This document shows positions 1 through 9,060 of a DNA stretch of 64,000 bases, one piece after another (position 1 is the first letter of the stretch; each line of letters opens with the position of its first letter). The stretch is from NCBI GenBank assembly GCA_014058105.1, contig JACGCM010000428.1, positions 248,001-312,000 of the forward strand, written 5' to 3'. The stretch is from Kingdonia uniflora (Eukaryota; Streptophyta; Magnoliopsida; Ranunculales; Circaeasteraceae). The notes below the pieces were generated by a model that saw only the letters and a program-made list of their open reading frames with translations, was not told the DNA's origin and did not search any database. The position numbers and the translations under genes are program-made.

Positions 1-1752
1 TGTTCTGGTGTAAATCTTTACAACATCTTTTTGTAGAGCTTGATGAGGTCCAACTTGACGATATCTGTGTTCTGATGCAAAGTCTTCTACGCTTTCTTGC
101 TCGTATACCTCTATAAGGGCAACCTCATACTTGGTCACAAAACTGTACAACCCAGTTGTTATTGGCAACCAACCATTAAAGAAGTTGTTTGTGGACTCAC
201 TCCGTCCTGTGCTGCTCATCCCTGCAAAGAAGGTCTCTCTATTCCATAACGGTATCCATCTTTGTCTAATATTAAAGATTCGGTGCATCCAAACGTTATC
301 ATCCAATTTATATTTCTTTATTAGGTCCATCCACTTGGTTTCAAACTCTACACCCTCATATGTGTTGTGCATTATCGAATCGATATCTTCTTTGAATGTA
401 GATGGTTCCCGATAAACATGGCCGATTTTCTCGGGAAATTTATTTGTGATGTGCCACAGACAAAATTGATGTTTGGTGTTGGGGAAGACCTGGAAATAAA
501 CCAGAACTTTGAATGAAAGTGTCTCTGAATACTATATGATATTGTTGAATTCGACAATTTACAAATGTGATTGGATTGGAGTTATGCTAGCAATTATTGT
601 CGAATTCGACAATAGTTCAATTGTAACTAGAGTAACAATTGTCGAATATTGTTAATTTCGACACTATTGATAATGAAAAATATACAATATACTCCAATTA
701 ACAACACTGCAATTCGAGCAATAAGTGTCCAAGTACTCCTTTACCTTGGGAATAGCTGCGGCCATAGCTGCATCTTGATCGGTGATAATTGACACAGGGT
801 GTTTGCAGTTCATTGCTTTGAGCCAAGTATGGAACAACCATAGAAATGTGTTTTCTTGCTCATTTCTTAGCAAAGCACATCCGAATCGAATTGTTTGGTA
901 GTGGTTGTTGATTCCTGTAAACGGAGCAAAGGCCATCTTGTACACATTCGTCCGGTATGTAGTATCGAAGGTGACGACATCTCCAAATGCCTCATATGCG
1001 CCTTTTGAACGTCTATAGATCCAAAAAAAATTCAGTGCTCGGTCCTCCTCAATTAATTCTATGTCAAAATAAAACATCGGATCTGTAGTTTGTTTCTTCC
1101 TAAACCACTTCAACGCGGTTTGTGCATCTCCTCTGACTAGTCGTTCCTTATTTACTTTGACGTTGTGGTTGTAACAATCCCGTTTGCTAAAGGTTCTATC
1201 TGGGAATAATACCTGGATTTTGCTGACCGGAATATTGTGGAGCTAAAATGCCGTTGTAAGGTTTTTTGCTGCTTCAGGAAAGAATCTGTTAACCTTCATC
1301 CGATGCTGATTCCGTGGAGATACGAGTTTATGGTTATGGATATCCGTAAAACTTGTGACCACATACTTGCCTATTTTGGTATTCCAATTTATGTTCATTG
1401 TTGTTTTACACCCACACTTATTAGATGATCTTTTATTGCCAGCTACGTCACTACTCTATGGAGTGCCAAGGTTTTTCTTTGAAAAGCCATTGCTCATACA
1501 ACAAAAGTGGGCTCTGCCTATATCATCCGATCTTGGACGCTTAGTAGAATTACGTATCTTGGTAGAGAAACCCTGCCCTCTTCCATATCGTTCATGCCAC
1601 AGACGTGCATCATCTACAGTATCAAAATGTTGACCCTCGTATGGGGCATCCGCCGAAAATGGGTCTACAATACGTTCATTTTCACACCTTTCTGGGGACT
1701 CGTCACCAATAACTTTCGACCAATTTTTATCGACGGAGTCTTCCATTGTCAA
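1..1752 (-). pseudogene. FAR1-related (FRS/MULE transposase-like) gene, 3' part cut by window edge
   Basis: Read on the minus strand from ATG at 1752. The N-terminal FAR1 zinc-binding region lies at about 1650-1290: a GF-type segment, a Cys-Lys-Thr-Thr-Met-Asn-Ile run, then GKYVVTSF and a His-Asn-His. The MULE transposase core follows at about 1110-745, with FGDVVTFDTTYRTN and a DQDAAMAAAI segment. After an intron, the reading resumes with FPNTKHQFCLWHI and later FFAGMSSTGRSESTNNFF, both standard in FRS proteins. The intron at 490-744 has a GTAAAG donor and a TTCCAG acceptor; removing it joins the core cleanly. At least two in-frame stops (near 1442 and 1250) break the frame, so this is probably a pseudogene or a decayed MULE transposase. 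FRS proteins are domesticated transposases acting as DNA-binding regulators; whether this copy is a host gene or an element cannot be told. The SWIM zinc finger would lie beyond base 1. Confidence 0.85.
541..662. repeat. Palindromic repeats inside the FRS intron
   Basis: Three copies of the palindromic core related to ATTGTCGAATTCGACAAT lie at 541-558, 596-613 and (half copy) about 638-660. They sit inside the 255-bp intron of the FRS pseudogene. The same core forms the array at 2359-2632. Confidence 0.8.
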
Positions 1753-2032
1753 TCTGACTAAGAAGTTTACACATAAAAGAAATGATTGTGAGTTGTAAGT
1801 AAAGTAATTGGAGATATCAAAATATCACCAACCAAACACAATTCAAGTCCAACGCATGTTAATTTCATAATTACATCACATACTACAAAAGGTAGAATAC
1901 AAGATGTAAACAATCATACACAAAAACCTGTCGTACCATATAAAATTTATTCATCACTTGCTGAATACTACAGCTACTTCATTACATGTGCCTCCCAATG
2001 ATATTACAACCAGAATACCTAATCAGTAAATC

Positions 2033-2398
2033 CTAAACTCTACCGACAGAACTGGAGCCATCCATCCTAACCAGTTCCCTGGACCGGGCAACAAGAGCTG
2101 CTCTCCTCGCCATTAGATGCAGAATGACCGTCTGCATCTGACAATGCAAATGGAAATCCTCCCTCCACAACGCTGCCTCAGCCTCGCACATTCCTTCGTA
2201 GCTCTCCTCACCCGGCGGTAATGGTAGACCGTTCAAATTAACTGAACCAAAATAACGCATTGCTAATTCGTCATACAACTGCTTAATACGGCGAGAAGCA
2301 GCCTCCCGACTACTCTGAGACCTCGTCTTCACCATCTCTGTTGACTCTGCACAATAATATTGTCGAGTTCGACATTTTAGTTGCTGTAACTTAGCCAT
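2033..2398 (-). CDS. Short unknown protein, related to the one at 28640-28993
   Basis: An open frame of 121 residues on the minus strand. A second Met, at about 2335 (MVKTRSQSSREAASRR), gives a 100-residue protein and looks the better start, because the first 20 residues are encoded by the palindromic repeat. No known domain is recognised. Visible signature: YDEL..RYFG, then PLPPGEESYEGM, then an acidic/basic helix with DFHLHCQ. The minus-strand ORF at 28640-28993 shows the same order (YGEL..FYFG, PLP, YEEM, FFFQCQ), so this is a small family. It lies upstream of, and in the same direction as, the FRS pseudogene. The function is unknown; it may be an accessory exon of a mobile element. Confidence 0.5.
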   Translation of the reverse strand: MAKLQQLKCRTRQYYCAESTEMVKTRSQSSREAASRRIKQLYDELAMRYFGSVNLNGLPLPPGEESYEGMCEAEAALWREDFHLHCQMQTVILHLMARRAALVARSRELVRMDGSSSVGRV

Positions 2399-2632
2399 TC
2401 ATATAAAAAATTGTCGAACTCGACAATTTAGTTACTGTACCTGAACGATTCATATGTAATATTGTCGAGTTCGACAATTAAGATATTGTGTCTCCAACAG
2501 TCATATATAATATTATCGAGTTTGACAATTTAGTTACTGTGAATATTACATTCATATGCGATATTGTCGAGTTCGACAATTATTTAGTCATACATCAGTG
2601 TAATGCAAATATTTTGACTAAATTGTCGAATT
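2359..2632. repeat. 51-bp tandem array of an 18-bp palindrome
   Basis: Cores of ATTGTCGAGTTCGACAAT or close variants begin at 2359, 2410, 2461, 2512 and 2563, exactly 51 bp apart. A half copy follows at 2622. Each core is a perfect or near-perfect inverted repeat. The linkers are related to each other (for example TTAGTTACTGT and CATATGTAATATT), so the whole 51-bp unit is duplicated. It sits just upstream of the short ORF on the minus strand and could be a promoter array, a protein-binding array or a simple minisatellite. Confidence 0.9.
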
Positions 2633-3015
2633 CAAATGGGACCCACTAGCAGGTAATCAATCAAAGAAAAATTATACAGGAGATTACAGTCTTCTAACAA
2701 ATTTCACAGAGATTAAGTGGGGGGGATACCATTAGGGCCCGATACCATTATTCTAACAAATTTCACAACATCCAAGTGTACTGCTGGCGAGTAAGGGTCA
2801 GAAAATACTTGTCGAGTAAGTGCACTATCAGAAAGGGTGTCGAAGTTCTTTGGAGATATCAATTTCACCTCTAATGGCAGAATCGTTTCCCTTTCTCAAC
2901 TAAAATCTCACCTCTAATGGCAGAAATCCCCCCGATTGTGTTATATGAGAGAGAAAGAGAGTGCATGATATGAGAGAGTATGTTTGTGATATGAGAGTGA
3001 GTGTGTGTGTATGTG

Positions 3016-3053
<38 letters not shown>

Positions 3054-3375
3054 TGAGAGAGAGAGTGTGTGTGTGTAATATGAGAGAGAGAGAGAGACTT
3101 GACTGATATCAATGATGGCTGTTAGAATTTGAAATTTCTTTGAAAAGAGAGGAAAATGTGAGTGACGGCTAGAGAGAGTGGGGCAGGTAGGACCCCCTAA
3201 TTTTCTACCTCATTTCCCTTATGGGAAATCTCAAATTTTTAGAGAGATGAGTGGTTGTGGTTGAGTGAGACTTGAGTGTTTGAGACTTGAGTGTCTCTAA
3301 ATCTGTCCCTAAAGAACAATATATAAAAAGTACGCCTAGCGGCGAGGAATTAAAGAGTTTACAAAAATAGACGCC
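2633..3375. other. Gene-free stretch with GT/GA microsatellites
   Basis: No coding signal is visible. The stretch holds GA-rich and GT-rich simple repeats at about 2945-3098, including a long (GT)n at 3018-3050, and a short GAGACTTGAGTGT duplication at about 3268-3293. It ends at the 3' part of LINE-1. Confidence 0.7.
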
Positions 3376-6110
3376 TCAATGGGCTCCGAACAAACAAAAG
3401 CCGGGGAACCAACCCTCCTGCGGCAAGTAAATGAGCAACAATTTTTTTGGAGCGTTCCACATATGCAAAAAGAAAATCCTAGAACTGGGCCGCGAGAACG
3501 TACATATCAGGTGTAAGTGTAAACGCGCCCCAAGAAAGGTCATCTGAACCGTCTCGATAAGCGCTAACCAGCCTCTGACAGTCCGTGAGGAGAAGTACCT
3601 GGTCAATCCCCAAATTGTAGGCTGCCTCCATCCCTCGAATCACTGAGATTGCCTCAGCCTCTTCGGGGTCCGCAGCTCGAGCTGATTCATGACCTGCACA
3701 GACGATAGAGTCGTAGTGAGATTTAATGATAAAACCAGTTCCCCTTGGGTTGTCATGCTTGGTCCAGGCAACATCCACGTGGATGGTATGCCATCCTTCT
3801 TTAATGGTAGGAGTGGGCCAATGGATAAAAGGTGACGGTTGATCCTTGGCTTGGGGTAGCATGTAAAGTTTAGCCCGCTTGAGCGCTTCTGCAGGTTGCG
3901 TGCACTTTTGAACAAAAATAAGCTCATTACAGGTTAACTAAACAATGTACATAATGGAGCTGAGAATACTACAAAAAGCCGATAAGCCAGACGTGCCGCC
4001 CCTAAGCTGGTGGCACCAAAGAATGGTCTTGCTAACAGAGTCAGAAAAGGTCCAGTTACTGAAGTCCAGTGAGAGCTCGAATTGAGACCAGATATCACGA
4101 AATTTTGAACATAAAAAAGGGTGTGCGAGGTAGTCTCAGTCTCGTTGCCACATCTCGGACAGTTGGTATCCCAATCCACATTATCATTCCAGAGTCTGTA
4201 TTTTGTAGGCAGGCCGTTCTGGATGGCTTTCCAAAGGAAAAGCTGGGTGCGGGAAGACACCTTCATTTTCCAAATAGTATTCCATATGAAACCATCAGTG
4301 TCACTTCCGCGTTGGGAGAAGTTATCCCCACCCGAGTCTGCTCCATTAGGGAATAGTTGTAAACCGAGCGCACAGTAAGAATACCATTCTTTTCTTGCTT
4401 CCACCTGAGAGTATCCTTTGCAGGGTATATGCTAAGTAGAATAGCCGTAATGAGGTCAGCTATGTCTTTATGGAAAATATAGCAAACCAGATTAGTTTTC
4501 CAGGTGCGGCTGTTCGGGCAAATCAAGTCGGCTACCCGGTTGAAGGGGCGGTGGAGCGGTGCCGGGCCTGCCGGTCTACCAAATCTAATGCCTCGAATCC
4601 AAGGCTCAAGCCAGAGGTCAACATTCACACCTGTACTAATGTGCCAGTACAGGTCAGGCCAAATACGGTTCCTGGCTTTTATAATCCTTTTCCAGATCCA
4701 GGAGTCCGTTGGCTGGGCAATAGCAAGCATGGGGGATTCTTTGGGAGTGTACTTTGTGCAAATGTTGTGAGCCCACAGCTTATCAGGCTCTTTGATAATG
4801 CGCCAGAACAACTTTCCAAGCATGGCTTGGTTATGCTAGAAAGCTGTGCGGATTCCCAAGCCCCCAATTTTTGTGCAAATTTGCTTCCATTTGATCAGCT
4901 GAGTTTTGGACTTTCCATCCTTGTTTGTTCCCCAGAGGAACCTAGCGTTAAGAGAATCCAGCTTGTTGCAAATATTTGTAGGAAAAGGGAACACGGCCAT
5001 TTGGTAAAAAGGAATTGTTGAGTTAAAATTTTTTATAAGGGTAAGCCTTCCGGCTTGGGAAAGGTTCTTGGCTTTCTAGCCCTCAATACGGTTGGAAACT
5101 CTGGAAATGATCTCTTCGAAGTTGTGGCTTTTAGAGCGGTTAAAAGTGAGGGGGGGGGGGGCTTCGAGGTATTTATTACCAGAGGTATCCTTTTTGATGT
5201 GCAGAATCTTCTGGATAAGCTTGTGATGGCGGTGATGGCAATTTTTGCTAAAAAGGATACAAGATTTGTCCCTGTTTATCTCTTGGCCAGAAACAAGTTT
5301 AAAAGCATTGAGGGCATCCTTGAGAGCCCCTGCTTCTTTCATATTGGCTTTGCAAAAGATGAAGTTGTCATCTGCAAAGAGAAGGTGGGAGATAAGTGAG
5401 CTCCCTCTAGCGGTTTTAATGCCATGGAGTGTGCCATTGTTCTCCTTATTGAGGATGATCTGCGAGAGCACTTCAGAGCAGATGAGGAAGAGAGAAGGGG
5501 AGAGAGGGTCCCCTTGTCTGAGGCCACACCCGGGCTTGAGATTCCCATAAGGAGTGCCATTCAAGTTGAAGGAGAGCTCCTTGGTGGAGATGCATTGTTG
5601 GATCTAGTTACACCATCTCGGGCAAAACCCCATAGAAGTAAGGGCGTCGTAGAGGAAATCCCATTCCACTCTATCAAAAGCTTTGCTCAGGTCGAGTTTG
5701 ACCGCCATGGAGCTCGAGGCGTCTTTCTTCTTACGGAGGGCTACGAGGATTTCCTGGGCCAGGATGATGTTATCAAAAATTTGGCGGCCAGGGATGAAGG
5801 CGTTTTGAGCAGGAGATATGATCCTATTGAGAAGGGGTTTAAGCTTGGCTGCAAGAATTTTGGTGATCAGTTTAAATTTAATGTTGCAAAGGCTGATGGG
5901 CCTGAAATGGTCAGGGGAGTCAGGGTTTTTCTTCTTTAGGATTAGGGTAACATTGGTGTGGTTGAATTCCTGAAAGAGGTTTCCGGTCTGGAAGAAAGCG
6001 AGAACAGCTTTGAAGAGGTCGTGCTTGACCGTGTTCCAAGACTTCTGGTAGAACAAGGGAGTAAAGCCATCCGGGCCAGGGGCCTTGTGAGGGTTCATAG
6101 AGATCATCTA
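3376..6110 (-). mobile_element. LINE-1: 5'-truncated L1-type retrotransposon
   Basis: Minus strand, in order: reverse transcriptase from HKAPGPDGF at about 6095, through SKAFDRVEWDF (5660), GLRQGDPLSPSLF (5520) and FADD (about 5360); then the thumb region, a zf-RVT segment with CPRCGNETETTSH (about 4160-4120), and a plant L1-type RNase H domain (about 3800-3400) with a DVAWTKHDNPRGTGF start. The apurinic endonuclease and ORF1 are absent, so the copy is 5' truncated within the early RT. The catalytic FADD is kept, but several frameshifts and stops are present. No clear poly(A) tail or target-site duplication was found. Long plus-strand open frames over this region are shadows. Confidence 0.9.
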
Positions 6111-6192
6111 TGAAGTGAGCTCTAAAAAAATAATGAACTGAGCTCATATTAGCTTCCTAGCAAATAAAACATTCCCTACAGTACTTTACTTA

Positions 6193-6214
6193 GAGCATCT
6201 CCAAAAGTATGCTC
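6193..6214. repeat. MITE-like terminal sequence
   Basis: TTA followed by GAGCATCTCC and a short AAAGTATGCTC continuation resembles the terminal inverted repeat of the MITE at 29787-30146 (GAGCACCTCC...GAGTATG). It lies exactly where homology of Tat fragment A to integrase stops, so it may mark an insertion junction. Confidence 0.35.
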
Positions 6215-7595
6215 TTTCTCTTACCCGAAGCTTTGGGGAAAGGACATATTTGTTTGATGGCCCAATGTTTAAATGGCCATGAGACTTGGCTGCAATGAAG
6301 ATCTTGTGAGGGGCTTTTGATATTGTGTTTGTGCCTCTGGCACTTATCGCAATGTCTGGCATAATCTTCGGCTTGTTTTTTCATGTTTGGCCAGAATAAT
6401 CCCCGTGTGCCTACGCGTAGCACCACAGATCTTCCCACGGTATGCGACCCACAAAGACCTTCGTGTAACTTCTTTATGATAATATATGCATCTTTCTGTG
6501 ATATACACTTGAGGTATACTCCGTTTGGGGTCTTTATGTGTAATTCACCTTTGAGGATTGAGTATGCTTTCAGGTCTTTTGATAGTATACTTTTGCTAAA
6601 ATAAGCCAGGAAAGGGGTTCGCCAGTCTTCGGGATCGAGACCCTTGCCTGCAATATTGATGGTGTTGATTTTCATGTTGTCTAAACTTGGGCGTTCGAGT
6701 ACTTTAATATCGAGCTTCCTGTGCTCGGATCGGCCTAACATAGCTACTATGTATGCGAGGGCGTCGACGCGTCTGCTTTGCCCTTGCAGGAAATGTATGA
6801 TCATTGATTTCTCCGAGAAGTGATCTATGCACTGGTGAACGAGATTGACGTGCTCTGCCATCCGACCATTGGACTTATTCTCTCGAGTATAATGTCTCTA
6901 AACCAACAATGAATCGGTGAATACTGCTAGTTTGGGCACCCCCATCTTGAGGCCCATGTCTAGGGCATGGATTGAGGCTTCGTACTCTGCTTCATTGTTG
7001 GTCCACTCGAAGTTTAGCTTTATGGCTTTCTCTAGTCGATCATTCGAAGGTGTGACTAACACAATGCCTATGTCAGAGCCATTTGGGCCAGTTGAACCAT
7101 CGGTGAATAGACTCCAGCCTGTATTTGGGTTCCAAGGGTCTGATGATTCGACTTACTCTTCTAAGACGTCGTCAACTGGAAAGTCTGCTAAAAAGTCAGC
7201 AACTGCTTGGTCTTTCTCATATATTTTATTTTTGAAGGTGATATCATGTTCTATGAGGTAGGCAGACCATTACTGTACTCATCTAGATTTTTTGTTTTTC
7301 GTTAGAACCTCTCTTAAGGGGTAGTTTGTGATTACCCTTATGTGATGTGCCTGGAAGTATGGCCTGAGCTTTCTCAACGTGTAGACGAAATTCAGTAGAA
7401 GTTTTTTAAGTATAGTGTATCTAGTTTCGGCCGAGGTTAAGGTTTTGCTGATAAAGTAGACAGGTTTCTTGATGCCTTCGTCTATACAAATGAGAACTGA
7501 GCCTAAGAATTCATCTGTCACTGCGAGGTGGAGAGGTAGAGTGAAAACATTTCTCCTTCGGCTACCGTACTCATTATTGGTGGTTGGTTAGGTAA
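6212..7595 (-). mobile_element. Tat-lineage Ty3/gypsy fragment A (RNase H, second RNase H, integrase)
   Basis: Minus strand from 7595: the end of the RT-linked RNase H (YFISKTLTSAETRYT, 7521-7279), a linker, then a second, archaeal-type RNase H (about 7110-6780) starting LFTDGSTGPNGS with its Asp kept and containing TNNEAEYEASIHALDMG. The integrase zinc-binding domain follows with HEGLCGSH and CDKCQRHKH (about 6440-6310), and then the first residues of the integrase core. A dual RNase H is the hallmark of the Tat lineage. The fragment lacks LTRs, gag and protease. It is cut at 7595/7596 by a CACTA-like terminus and at about 6212 by a MITE-like end. Its RNase H part overlaps that of fragment B (48905-49163). 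Confidence 0.88.
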
Positions 7596-8160
7596 CACTA
7601 CGCGAAAAAGGCTATTAATGACATTTGTGCGCAACTATTAACAACAATTATATTTGTCGTAAAATCTATCAAATTCTCAACATTTATATTTGTCGTAAAT
7701 AATTAAATGCGTTCTATATCATAAAGCATGCCTATTAAATTCCCATTACTTATATAGGTCGTGTTCATTTATTTTGGGACATTTGTAACTGTTGTTTAAT
7801 GAACTATAATTCAGAAAACATAACTTCTCTTAAATTAGGTTTCTTTTTGGGGGGGATTTATAAACAAGGAGAGAATTTTGTAACCGCAATGAGGTTTTAA
7901 TATGGTTTATATTTTTGGTGTTGGAAAGGATGTAGGGCCATGAACCAACTAACTCCACAACTCCAAAATAATTGGAGATTCCCCAAAAGGATAGGGAACT
8001 TTTGAACCAAAATATATTTGAGAGATCTTTTCGATTCTCTTATCTTTCTTCTATGGCCACATTTTGTTAAAACACTAGTAGTTCATAAAACCTAATTAAA
8101 ACTTCTTAAAAAAGCATCAAAATTTTACCAAAAGTAATAAAAAAAAATAAAAAATATATG
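7596..8160. mobile_element. CACTA-like terminus and AT-rich flank
   Basis: The stretch starts CACTACGCGAAAAAGG, a typical CACTA (EnSpm) end, and continues with short subterminal motifs ATTTGTCGTAAA at about 7653 and 7688. The rest is AT-rich and has no coding signal. The opposite end was not located with certainty; DNA at 48660-48904 carries the same TTTGTCGT motif. Only the terminus is supported, not a whole element. Confidence 0.55.
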
Positions 8161-8167
8161 GAATTGC

Positions 8168-9060
8168 AGGATTTTAATTTTCCCGCCAATGAGGATAAGG
8201 GATATAGTCTTATTGACTTAAATAATCCAGCGATTAATGATGATCTTGTCAATGAAACTTGATTGAGGTATGTACTACTAAAATTGAATTAGTTATTTTA
8301 GATTAATATGTTATAAGATTTTTCAAGCTACAATAATCAATACCAATGTGCATTTAATTGAGTTTCGTATGTTCAACGCATTTATATCTCAAAAACGTAG
8401 TTTAGTTCGATTTTTTTTTGTAGTTTTAATTGATTATTGTTTTACCTATTTCTAATTAATTGTGTAAATCATGTTTAAGCTTGAAACTGATAGTATTTGA
8501 TTGGGTTAATAGTGCTTGAATATATGTGAACTTGATATGGGTATACAACCATTTTATGTTAGGAAGACATTGGAGATGCAACACTTTGATGCGGAACCAA
8601 CTTTGCCTCCGATCGTAGATTTAAATTTTTCTCCTATTGATGGACATAATCTTATCGATTTAAATGATCATGCCATTATTGATGATATTGTCGATAGAAA
8701 TTTGATTGAGGTATGTACTACTAAAATTGACTTAGTTGTTTAGATTAATGTGCCATAAGAGTTCTCCTACAATAGTAATCAATAACAAGGTTCGTTTAAT
8801 TGAGTATCGTTTAGCTTAGTTCAAAAAATTATAGTTTTAATTGATTATTGTTTTACTTCTTTCTAATTAATCATGTAAGTCATGTTTAAATGCAAAAATA
8901 ATAGTATTTGATGGAATTAATAGTGTGTTGAGCATATGCGAACTTGATATGTATATACAACTTTTTAATGTTAGGAACACATTGGAGATGCAATACCCTA
9001 TGATGCCAATCTAGTTTTACCTCTAATTATGGATTTCACTGATGTCTTAACCACAGATAA
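8168..9060 (+). repeat. Three-copy exon-intron tandem duplication (about 420-440 bp)
   Basis: Related units start near 8168, 8610 and 9010. Units 1 and 2 share a coding segment (LNFS/P-type, then LIDLN and INDD/IIDD) followed by an identical donor ATTGAGGTATGTACTACT at 8262 and 8705. Units 2 and 3 share ATTGGAGATGCAA at 8569 and 8991. Exon and following intron are therefore duplicated together. It forms the 5' part of the FRS/MULE-OTU gene. Confidence 0.75.

Noticed and set aside
2359..2580. Regularly spaced palindromes resembling a CRISPR array
   Set aside because: The linkers are themselves repeated rather than unique spacers, and the window is plant nuclear DNA. It is a minisatellite with a 51-bp unit.
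2900..3112. His-Thr repeat protein on the minus strand
   Set aside because: Translation of a GT/GA microsatellite.
4470..5021. 183-residue plus-strand open frame
   Set aside because: Shadow of LINE-1 ORF2 on the opposite strand; it matches no family.
5424..5939. 171-residue plus-strand open frame
   Set aside because: It lies exactly opposite the LINE-1 reverse transcriptase, which has clear motifs on the minus strand. It is a shadow frame.
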